Below are positions 1 through 4,634 of a stretch of 6,207 bases of DNA, piece after piece. The notes below the pieces were generated by a model, which saw only the letters and a program-made list of their open reading frames with translations, was not told where the DNA came from and ran no database searches. This DNA comes from Minisyncoccota bacterium (GTDB lineage Bacteria > Patescibacteriota > Minisyncoccia > Phycocordibacterales > UBA2100). Location: contig JAESTJ010000056.1 in the NCBI GenBank assembly GCA_016763615.1, positions 1-6,207 on the forward strand, written 5' to 3'. Made by a program: the position numbers and the translations under genes. Each line of letters begins with the position of its first letter. The first letter of the stretch is position 1.

Positions 1-270
1 AATGGAAAAACTTTGTTTGGTTCAGGAGTAAATGGACACGAATATTCAGAAAAAGTACAGAGTGAAATTGATGCAGAAGTGAAAAGTATCATGGATGGTG
101 CATTTACAGTTGCGACCGATATTATCACCGAGAATAAAATTGCTTTCGTTGCGATTGCAAAAAGACTTATTGAAAAAGAATCAATTGAACGCGCGGAATT
201 TGAAGACATGCTACGCGAGCACAACATAGTGGTGAAGAAAAAAGAAGATATTGAGCACGCTGGGGTATAA
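1..270 (+). CDS. ftsH: ATP-dependent zinc metalloprotease FtsH, C-terminal end (5' truncated)
   Basis: Only the last 89 codons are present, and the reading frame is open to the left edge. The visible part matches the end of the M41 peptidase domain of FtsH: a GHEYSEK stretch, then an SEIDAEVKSIMDGAF helix, an ATDIITENK helix, and a closing LIEKESIERAEFEDML helix. In FtsH this helical region lies after the zinc-binding HEXXH site and helps form the hexameric protease. The AAA+ domain, the zinc site and the membrane segments lie outside the window. FtsH is a membrane-anchored protease that degrades misfolded membrane proteins and some regulators. The tail after the last helix is short and charged (VVKKKEDIEHAGV). 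The stop is 9 bases before the next start, so the downstream HD gene may be cotranscribed. The family call rests on remembered motif patterns, not a search. Confidence 0.85.
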   Translation, partial: NGKTLFGSGVNGHEYSEKVQSEIDAEVKSIMDGAFTVATDIITENKIAFVAIAKRLIEKESIERAEFEDMLREHNIVVKKKEDIEHAGV

Positions 271-271
271 T
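266..271 (+). promoter_or_regulatory. Possible -10 element (TATAAT) overlapping the ftsH stop codon
   Basis: A perfect TATAAT hexamer contains the ftsH TAA stop and ends 8 bases before the ATG at 280. If it works as a -10, transcription would start at about 278-280 and the HD gene would have a leaderless or near-leaderless mRNA. That would fit the lack of a Shine-Dalgarno sequence there. No convincing -35 lies 16-18 bases upstream and there is no extended TGn, so a chance match in AT-rich DNA is possible. Confidence 0.35.
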
Positions 272-279
272 CAAAAATA

Positions 280-1242
280 ATGAAGGAAAACGGTAGAAAG
301 ATAAACGAGATTGTACCGGAAGTAGCAGAAGAGACCAAAGAGCGTGTTACTGATGCATACATTGAATTAATGCTCGCACGCGGTGAGGACACTACACACA
401 CTGCTGATTTTTTAAGAAAACATGAGAGTGAATGCGGTGAACGGATTGCACGCTTAGAGAGTGTCAGTTCACAAGTAGATGCGTTTCTTAATCACGTTGA
501 AGAAAAATTTGCGGGGAAAGACTCTGCTGAACATCGACGTATCAAAGAGGCACTATCCCTCATGCTTAAGTTGCATATAAATCAGGGAGATAGAGTAGCA
601 AATGGCATGCCGTTTGTAGCACACCCCCTAGCTGTTGCCGAGAGAGTTCTTGATACATATACAGGAGCCGATGCATCGTTTGTTGTTGTTGCGGCACTGT
701 TGCACGATTCAATTGAAGATCAATCGCGACTCCTTGCTCTTGAAGCAAAGCTGGCTCGTAGTGAAAAATACGATGTGTCTGAAAAAAGTATTGAGCGCGA
801 CGGGGCACTTACCAGTCTTGGGCATTTTTTCGGCATGCGTTCCATGACTTTGGTAAGTATACTTACGAGCCCGAAAATCTTAGAAACCAACATACCCCAA
901 GAAAGAAAGAATGAAATATATACAAGATACGTTAGTTCTATTTTTAAAAACGATTTGGATGAGCATGCAGCAGCAGTCATCAAGTGGGCTGATTTGCAAG
1001 AGAATGCTTTTATAGGGGATTTATATGAGCGGTTTTTATCTGAAGAAGCTGATGGAAACGAAGAAGAGGCTCATCGAGTTTTAAACTTCTATCATTCTAT
1101 GCGAGAAAAATATAAGCCAGTATTAGAGATGGTACGAGAGTTTTTTGAAAATGTAGACGAGGAGCACCCATTGTATCAGCAACGCGACGATGCGATTACG
1201 AATATAACGGATGTATTGGAAAATCAATACAATCTAGTTTGA
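280..1242 (+). CDS. RelA/SpoT-like HD-domain protein, putative standalone (p)ppGpp hydrolase
   Basis: This 320-residue protein has a central HD phosphohydrolase domain at about residues 93-245. The segment from H99 (HINQGDR) through GMPFVAHPLAVA matches the SpoT pattern of a first histidine, then GxPYxxHPLxVA. It continues with LLHD (H142-D143), ED at 146-147 and KWADLQEN (D238, N242), the last equivalent to KLADRLHN in Rel enzymes. These are the metal ligands and catalytic acids of alarmone hydrolases. No synthetase, TGS or ACT domain is present, so by architecture it resembles a small alarmone hydrolase. About 90 residues of charged, probably helical sequence precede the HD domain, and a long acidic helical tail follows it; I do not recognise either. 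The ATG start lacks a Shine-Dalgarno sequence and lies 9 bases after ftsH. The substrate could instead be another nucleotide. Confidence 0.75.
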   Translation: MKENGRKINEIVPEVAEETKERVTDAYIELMLARGEDTTHTADFLRKHESECGERIARLESVSSQVDAFLNHVEEKFAGKDSAEHRRIKEALSLMLKLHINQGDRVANGMPFVAHPLAVAERVLDTYTGADASFVVVAALLHDSIEDQSRLLALEAKLARSEKYDVSEKSIERDGALTSLGHFFGMRSMTLVSILTSPKILETNIPQERKNEIYTRYVSSIFKNDLDEHAAAVIKWADLQENAFIGDLYERFLSEEADGNEEEAHRVLNFYHSMREKYKPVLEMVREFFENVDEEHPLYQQRDDAITNITDVLENQYNLV

Positions 1243-1272
1243 GATTTGTTACCAATTTTAAATTCGAACGTG

Positions 1273-1281
1273 TGATACAAT
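1273..1281 (+). promoter_or_regulatory. Extended -10 promoter element (TGnTACAAT)
   Basis: TG at 1273-1274, one base, then TACAAT at 1276-1281 fits an extended -10, which needs little -35 help. The expected -35 position (about 1253-1258) is a poor match. The predicted transcription start, about 1288, falls inside the palindrome at 1282-1298, and the GTG start at 1312 would have a leader of about 24 bases. Confidence 0.5.
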
Positions 1282-1298
1282 ACTACTAACTTAGTAGT
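1282..1298. promoter_or_regulatory. Perfect palindrome at the predicted transcription start, candidate operator
   Basis: ACTACTAA (1282-1289) and TTAGTAGT (1291-1298) are exact reverse complements around a single central C. The repeat begins directly after the -10 hexamer, where a bound dimer would block polymerase. The next gene encodes a helix-turn-helix protein, so autoregulation is a natural but untested reading. The one-base spacer and AT-rich arms make a protein site more likely than a stable RNA hairpin. Confidence 0.45.
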
Positions 1299-1311
1299 TG
1301 AATGTTCATTT

Positions 1312-1974
1312 GTGGCAAAAAGAAAAGAGAAGGAACTTGCGTTAAAATTAAGAGAGCAAGGTAAAACCTATTCTGAAATAAAAGAATGTATATCTGTAAG
1401 TAAAGGTACACTTAGCTTGTGGTTACGTGACAAACCGCTTTCAGATGAGCGCATGCGGGAAGTGCGTGACTTCAGTGAGAAACGTATTGAGAATTACAGA
1501 AATACGATGCGTCAGAAGCGAGAGAAAGTCTTGTTGCGTGCTTACTGTATCGCCAAGCAAGATATTGGGAAACTTTCTCGGCGTGATATTTTTATTGCAG
1601 GTTTATTTTTATATTGGGGGGAGGGTTCTAAACAAGATTGTGCAGAAATTGGATTGTCTAATACGGATCCTGCGGTACTGAAGTTTTTCCTAAAATGGCT
1701 CAATGTGCTTTCTGTGCCAAAGAACAGATTACGCATTCGTCTGCAATTATATTCAGACATGTGCATAGAAAAAGAAAAGCAATACTGGTCTCGCGAATTG
1801 AAAATATCAAAATCGCAGTTTCGTAAACCATACATAAAGAAATCCAAACTTTCAGACATTACACATAGACAAGGTGGCTTTGGGCATGGTACATGCGTAA
1901 TTTTGTATGGTAGTAGAGAAATAAACGATTATGTATTACAAAGCATGGAGTACTTACGTAAAACAGTTGAATAA
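1312..1974 (+). CDS. Helix-turn-helix protein with a single LAGLIDADG-like motif
   Basis: The 220-residue product starts at GTG. Residues about 5-40 form a helix-turn-helix (LREQGKTYSEIKECISVS, then KGTLSLWLRD as recognition helix), followed by a basic, probably helical linker at 45-90. Residues 93-107 (IFIAGLFLYWGEGSK) resemble one LAGLIDADG helix, with E104 at the usual acidic position. The sequence then runs IGLSNTDPAVLKFFLKWL (113-130), a basic strand RLRIRLQLYSD, WSRELKISKSQF, and GHGTCVILYGS (191-201), in the manner of LAGLIDADG-fold proteins. One motif implies a homodimer. Such proteins may be homing endonucleases or, like WhiA, transcription factors that kept the fold. The HTH and the upstream palindrome favour a regulator, but this is inference. 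There is no clear Shine-Dalgarno sequence. The stop is 34 bases before a tRNA gene. Confidence 0.7.
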   Translation: MAKRKEKELALKLREQGKTYSEIKECISVSKGTLSLWLRDKPLSDERMREVRDFSEKRIENYRNTMRQKREKVLLRAYCIAKQDIGKLSRRDIFIAGLFLYWGEGSKQDCAEIGLSNTDPAVLKFFLKWLNVLSVPKNRLRIRLQLYSDMCIEKEKQYWSRELKISKSQFRKPYIKKSKLSDITHRQGGFGHGTCVILYGSREINDYVLQSMEYLRKTVE

Positions 1975-1975
1975 G

Positions 1976-1981
1976 TATAAT
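1976..1981 (+). promoter_or_regulatory. -10 element (TATAAT) for the tRNA-Ile gene
   Basis: A perfect TATAAT lies just after the stop codon of the HTH gene and 27 bases before the tRNA 5' end. Transcription would begin at about 1988, giving a 5' leader of about 21 bases for RNase P to remove. The -35 region (about 1952-1959, around CTTACGT) is a weak match. Readthrough from the HTH gene is also possible because no terminator separates them. Confidence 0.5.
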
Positions 1982-2008
1982 ATGTGACGTACGATGCGAC
2001 GTATATAT

Positions 2009-2083
2009 CCGCCCATAGCTCAACTGGTTAGAGCATCTAGCTTATATCTAGAAGGTTTCTTGGTTCGAGTCCAAGTGGGCGGA
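2009..2083 (+). tRNA. tRNA-Ile (anticodon UAU)
   Basis: The cloverleaf folds without mismatches. The acceptor stem CCGCCCA (2009-2015) pairs with TGGGCGG (2076-2082), with discriminator A2083. T8-A9 is at 2016-2017. The D stem is GCTC/GAGC (2018-2021 with 2031-2034), with GG at 2026-2027. The anticodon stem is TCTAG/CTAGA (2036-2040 with 2048-2052) and the loop is CTTATAT. T33 is at 2042 and the anticodon TAT at 2043-2045. The T stem is CTTGG/CCAAG (2059-2063 with 2071-2075) and the loop TTCGAGT. The variable region has six bases, one more than usual. CCA is not encoded. The anticodon decodes AUA as isoleucine. A73, C4-G69, U12-A23 and A37 agree with known bacterial tRNA-Ile identity elements. 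The C1-G72 pair is uncommon, and T2008 could add a pair with A73. Confidence 0.9.
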
Positions 2084-2129
2084 CAGCGTTAAGAAAAACG
2101 AGCACTACTGCTCGTTTTTTAGCTGTCCG
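2080..2129 (+). repeat. Inverted repeat enclosing the terminator and overlapping the tRNA 3' end
   Basis: CGGACAGC at 2080-2087 is the exact reverse complement of GCTGTCCG at 2122-2129. The left arm contains tRNA positions 70-73 (C, G, G, A), so in a readthrough transcript this stem would compete with the acceptor stem. Its function, if any, is unknown. Confidence 0.6.
2094..2120 (+). terminator. Intrinsic terminator of the tRNA-Ile gene
   Basis: A-rich sequence with CGAGCA (2094-2104) pairs with TGCTCGTTTTT (2109-2119) across a four-base loop (CTAC), and the 3' arm runs into six Ts. It lies 10 bases beyond the tRNA discriminator. A second, outer stem, CGGACAGC (2080-2087) with GCTGTCCG (2122-2129), encloses it. 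Confidence 0.85.
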
Positions 2130-2246
2130 AGGCGGAAGCATATCGCGAGTGAAACGAGCGAAGCTGAGCCGGGGTCGCGAGCACTTAGTAGACTGCGAGC
2201 GAAGCGAAGTAATATACTTAGTGACTTGTGACGACATAAGTGTAAG
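2121..2246. other. Spacer between convergent terminators, with short GCGAGCGAAGC-type repeats
   Basis: No coding potential is evident in these bases, which separate the plus-strand tRNA terminator from the minus-strand pyrC terminator. The 10-mer CGAGCGAAGC occurs exactly at 2155-2164 and 2196-2205. The shorter GCGAG occurs at 2145, 2177 and 2195, and ACTTAGT at 2183 and 2215. I see no promoter that would mark a small RNA. The repeats may be low-complexity intergenic motifs of the lineage. Confidence 0.4.
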
Positions 2247-2283
2247 AAAAACAGCCGCGGAGTTAGAAAGTTCCGCGGCTGTT
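2247..2283 (-). terminator. Intrinsic terminator of pyrC
   Basis: AACAGCCGCGGA (2250-2261) pairs perfectly with TCCGCGGCTGTT (2272-2283) over 12 base pairs. Read on the minus strand, the stem is followed by TTTTTCTT (complement of 2244-2251), a U-tract suited to intrinsic termination. On the plus strand the sequence after the stem is GAGATTTT, a poorer tract. It sits 20 bases beyond the pyrC stop codon. Confidence 0.85.
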
Positions 2284-2303
2284 GAGATTTTGACCAGCTC
2301 TTG

Positions 2304-3401
2304 TCACTGGTCGCAAGAGATAGAGTCGATGCTCCACTGGAACTGGAAGCGTTCGTCGGGATCTTCGTGAAATCCGTACGGGCGAACCTTGTCGCCATGG
2401 GCAACGGGAATCATTTTATCCATCGTCCACGGCTGCTTGGTCAGAACGATTTCAGCAAGTTTTGGTTCGAGACCTAGAAATGAAAGACCATTCACTCCCA
2501 AGAAGTTATCGAGATATTCGAGAGAGTTCATCTCGTCGAATACCTGAGTATAGAGTGGAACCATTGCGTGAGCGGTAAAGACACCACCAGCACATCCACG
2601 AGCACGTTCTTTTGCATGCGTTGGATGTGGAGCCGAGTCGGTACCGGCGCCAACAAATGGCGCTCCGCTCGTCGTGAGAGCTCTCCATGCATCACGTGAT
2701 TCCCGCCGTTTCATAATCGGGTAACATCGTAAATGCGGTTGGAAGCCTCCTCGAAGTAGGTCGTTACGATCATGCATCAGATGTTGCGTGGTAACCGTAC
2801 AAACCATCGTCTCAGGGTCGCCGTAGCGTTCCATGAATTTGGCAAGCTCGACTGATGTACCGTGTTCGGCCGAGATTTTGAGTCGCTTGAAGCGCCTGCG
2901 CAAATTACGCAGCACTGCAACACAAAGCTTCTCACGGTCGAATTCATCCGTTTCGACACCGTTTTTGTCGACGTTGACTTCAGGATGAATAAGCAGAGGC
3001 ATACCGATTTCTTGCATAATCGGCAGGGCAGGGTGATTTGCAAGTTCCAGCATGTTAATGCCATCTTCTGCATTCGTTGTACCGTGACCGCCCGCTGCAC
3101 GTGGGTACACCTTCATTGCGCTCCATAGTCCTGCTTTATAACCGCGTTTCACTTCTTCAGGAGAAGTTACGGCGGTCAAATAGCCGACCATAAAGGGAGT
3201 AAAGTTTTTGCCGGTAATCGAGATAATGAAATCGCGATACTCGACAGCGTCTTCGGGGGTTAAGATGTGAGGTGCCGTGTTTGGCATAATCACTCCGCCC
3301 CAGCATTGTCGTGCAGTGTAGGGGGCGACCGCTTTGGTCATGTTGCCACGCCGAAAATGAACGTGGCGTTCGTACGGTGCATGTTTGAGTGTATGTTGCA
3401 T
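2304..3401 (-). CDS. pyrC: Dihydroorotase, PyrC (homodimeric E. coli-like type)
   Basis: The 365-residue protein follows E. coli PyrC (about 348 residues) from end to end. It cyclises N-carbamoyl-L-aspartate to dihydroorotate in UMP synthesis, in the cytoplasm. Visible active-site elements are HVHFR (H13 and H15, metal ligands; R17, substrate), MPNTAPH (N41), the MKVYP lysine K97 expected to be carboxylated and bridge two zincs, LIHPEV (H139), SAEHGTS (H180), TTQHLMHDRN (205-213) and GTDSAPHPTHAKE (D255, H259). GCAGG follows at 269-273, as in the E. coli type. The ATG at 3401 has a good AGGAG 8 bases upstream. The gene appears complete. It lies downstream of pyrD on the same strand, with a 147-base gap containing a hairpin. 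Hand counts of two 60-base blocks (2641-2700 and 2881-2940) give 36 and 33 G+C, richer than most flanking blocks. Confidence 0.95.
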   Translation of the reverse strand: MQHTLKHAPYERHVHFRRGNMTKAVAPYTARQCWGGVIMPNTAPHILTPEDAVEYRDFIISITGKNFTPFMVGYLTAVTSPEEVKRGYKAGLWSAMKVYPRAAGGHGTTNAEDGINMLELANHPALPIMQEIGMPLLIHPEVNVDKNGVETDEFDREKLCVAVLRNLRRRFKRLKISAEHGTSVELAKFMERYGDPETMVCTVTTQHLMHDRNDLLRGGFQPHLRCYPIMKRRESRDAWRALTTSGAPFVGAGTDSAPHPTHAKERARGCAGGVFTAHAMVPLYTQVFDEMNSLEYLDNFLGVNGLSFLGLEPKLAEIVLTKQPWTMDKMIPVAHGDKVRPYGFHEDPDERFQFQWSIDSISCDQ

Positions 3402-3409
3402 GGAACCGT

Positions 3410-3414
3410 CTCCT
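3410..3414 (-). promoter_or_regulatory. Shine-Dalgarno (AGGAG) of pyrC
   Basis: The minus strand reads AGAGGAGAC just upstream of the start. AGGAG is separated by 8 bases from the ATG at 3401, which fixes that start. This is the strongest ribosome binding site in the window. Confidence 0.75.
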
Positions 3415-3480
3415 CTGTTTGCATATAAACGAGCATTATTGCTGGTTGCACACTACCAAAAGTGTTGTATTCAGGCAAGA

Positions 3481-3515
3481 ATATAGGCCGAAGATATCGA
3501 ATCTCCGGCCTATAT
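3481..3515 (-). terminator. Hairpin between pyrD and pyrC, weak terminator or intercistronic structure
   Basis: ATATAGGCCG (3481-3490) pairs with CGGCCTATAT (3506-3515), and an inner AGAT/ATCT stem extends it beyond one mismatch. It lies 33 bases past the pyrD stop and about 80 before the pyrC start. On the minus strand only TATTCTT follows, so the U-tract is poor. It may terminate partly, stabilise mRNA ends, or attenuate pyrC. I see no strong promoter between it and pyrC; a weak extended candidate is TTGCCT, 17 bases, TAGTGT on the minus strand. Confidence 0.5.
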
Positions 3516-3548
3516 AATCATCATGTGGGTGTGTCGCAGTTACGCTGC

Positions 3549-4145
3549 TTAATCTTCAGTGAGGTCAACAAGCTCTTGAACCACTTCGCCAAAAACTTTT
3601 GGTCCGTTGAGGAAAAAGTGAGTGCCGATACAAAAACCAATGGCATCAGCGTCAAGAAACCTTTTGGCATCTGCACCAGAGGATATTCCTCCAACTCCTA
3701 TAACAGGAATATTTGGAATAACTTTGTGCAAGTAGCTGACTTGTTGTACCGAGTGAGTGCACAAGGCTGGACCACTGAGCCCAGCTTGTGGCATGGAAAG
3801 CACCTGCTCTCCGTCGATAGTCGTTGGGTGGCCACCGGCAGTGTTGCAAGAAACAAACATGTTGATGTTGATCGCTTGCAACGCTGAAAGTATTCGAGGT
3901 GGTATTGTCGATGAATATGGCGGTAACTTTACCGACAATCTCATGTCGACGCCAACCACACTTCGTACTAATGCAACAATATGCACTATTGCTTCTGGGT
4001 CGTCGGCTACCATGCCAACAGGTTGTCCATCGAGCCACTTGTTTGGGCACGATAAATTAAGCTCAATTACATCTGAACCACAGTACGCGGCCCAATTAGC
4101 AAGAATTTCCCAGTCGTTTTTGTCGGTGGTGCTGGTGATACTCAT
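3549..4145 (-). CDS. pyrD: Dihydroorotate dehydrogenase PyrD, C-terminal fragment (frameshifted)
   Basis: These 198 codons hold most of the FMN-binding TIM barrel of a class 1-type dihydroorotate dehydrogenase, which oxidises dihydroorotate to orotate. Motifs are ELNLSCPN (28-35), where C33 matches the catalytic Cys130 of the Lactococcus class 1A enzyme; SVKLPPY (K73, FMN contact); SCNTAGG (N101, substrate); GLSGPAL (122-128); GVGGISSGADA (150-160, FMN phosphate loop); and CIGTHFF. The N-terminal quarter lies in another frame (4142-4435). The two overlap as ATGA at 4142-4145, and restoring one base would give one protein of about 295 residues, close to the family's usual 300-310. Independent initiation at this ATG by coupling is conceivable, but no Shine-Dalgarno sequence is seen and a barrel lacking its first strands is unlikely to work alone. 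The next gene downstream is pyrC. Confidence 0.85.
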   Translation of the reverse strand: MSITSTTDKNDWEILANWAAYCGSDVIELNLSCPNKWLDGQPVGMVADDPEAIVHIVALVRSVVGVDMRLSVKLPPYSSTIPPRILSALQAININMFVSCNTAGGHPTTIDGEQVLSMPQAGLSGPALCTHSVQQVSYLHKVIPNIPVIGVGGISSGADAKRFLDADAIGFCIGTHFFLNGPKVFGEVVQELVDLTED

Positions 4146-4435
4146 ATGAGCTTCTTGCCAGCAGAGTGTACCAACATACCCAGTTCCTCGCCCATTGCGT
4201 AGTTTTTGTAGTGGCCTAAGCCCAAGCAGGGCAGGCCGCGACTATTGAGGGAATAACTTCCATCGGGAGCTGTCCAAAATGTAGGTTCTGGATTTCCATC
4301 GCGTTTGTCGACGGTTATTGAACCAACGGTAACGTGAGTGAGAGTTTCGGCCCGCAGAAGGTCTGCGACGTCGTCAGGAGTTTTGACCATTCCCGCGGCG
4401 TTCGTGATGATTATTTGTGAAAGATCGATATTCAT
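4142..4435 (-). CDS. pyrD: Dihydroorotate dehydrogenase PyrD, N-terminal fragment (frameshifted)
   Basis: These 97 codons give the first barrel strands and substrate loop: IIITNAAGMVKTPDDV (8-23), VTVGSITVDKRDGNPEP (35-51) and SLNSRGLPCLGLGHY (62-76). N64 and the GLPxLG turn match class 1 enzymes. The lysine of class 1 at the VGSIT position is a glycine (G38), while K18 sits where class 2 enzymes carry their FMN lysine (AAGxxK). The frame ends in TGA (4142-4144) just where the protein should continue into the ELNLSCPN half. The true start is ATG 4435, because AAGGA lies 8 bases upstream and the family's N-terminus begins here. The open frame extends further to 4534, but that part is unrelated sequence. 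A likely single-base loss, natural or from sequencing, splits the gene. Confidence 0.85.
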   Translation of the reverse strand: MNIDLSQIIITNAAGMVKTPDDVADLLRAETLTHVTVGSITVDKRDGNPEPTFWTAPDGSYSLNSRGLPCLGLGHYKNYAMGEELGMLVHSAGKKLI

Positions 4436-4443
4436 TGACTTAT

Positions 4444-4448
4444 TCCTT
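4444..4448 (-). promoter_or_regulatory. Shine-Dalgarno (AAGGA) of pyrD
   Basis: The minus strand reads AAGGAAAGGAAT before the start. The nearer AAGGA is 8 bases from the ATG at 4435. This supports that ATG over the longer open frame, which begins at 4534. Confidence 0.6.
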
Positions 4449-4483
4449 TCCTTGATTAAGTCGTTGCAAAAATTGCTAAAAGC

Positions 4484-4512
4484 ACTGTACACAAGATGAC
4501 TACCGCATACAA
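4484..4512 (-). promoter_or_regulatory. Possible promoter of pyrD
   Basis: On the minus strand, TTGTAT (4507-4512) and TACAGT (4484-4489) are separated by exactly 17 bases and lie about 50 bases before the pyrD start. Matches to the consensus are partial (three and four of six), so confidence is low. Confidence 0.3.
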
Positions 4513-4561
4513 GGTATTTCAGTAATTTATACACAGACCAGCGGCCCAGACGACTTTTTTA

Positions 4562-4567
4562 TATTAT
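4562..4567 (+). promoter_or_regulatory. Possible -10 (TATTAT) of the secreted PKD protein gene
   Basis: TATTAT follows a T-rich run (4555-4560) and would start transcription at about 4574, leaving a leader of about 60 bases before the ATG at 4635. No -35 element is recognisable. The 199-base gap between the divergent starts (4436-4634) otherwise shows nothing I can name. Confidence 0.3.
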
Positions 4568-4634
4568 GCTGTAAGTATTAGTGCTGAGTGGCGTCTTTGA
4601 CTACATAGCAGTACTTAGCAAAGTATCTAATTCT

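Noticed and set aside
1282..1298. Terminator for the HD gene at 1282-1298
   Set aside because: The stem is AT-rich, has a one-base centre and no following T-run, and it lies directly after a -10 element, so an operator fits better.
2078..2139. Attachment-site-like direct repeat at the tRNA 3' end (GGCGGACAGC and GGCGGAAGC)
   Set aside because: The match is under 10 bases and imperfect, and no integrase or element is present; it is partly explained by the inverted repeat around the terminator.
2037..2404. Open frames on both strands over the tRNA and spacer
   Set aside because: They run through the tRNA, two terminators and the pyrC end, so they are not plausible genes.
3462..4149. Plus-strand open frames opposite pyrD (3462-3887 and 3757-4149)
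   Set aside because: They are antisense to a well-supported enzyme gene and show no recognisable motifs or start signals.
4436..4534. N-terminal extension of PyrD from an upstream start at 4534
   Set aside because: The added 33 residues have no family counterpart, and a Shine-Dalgarno sequence sits directly before the ATG at 4435.
4581..4634. GTG start 18 codons upstream for the secreted PKD protein
   Set aside because: It would place polar residues before a standard signal peptide that begins at ATG 4635.
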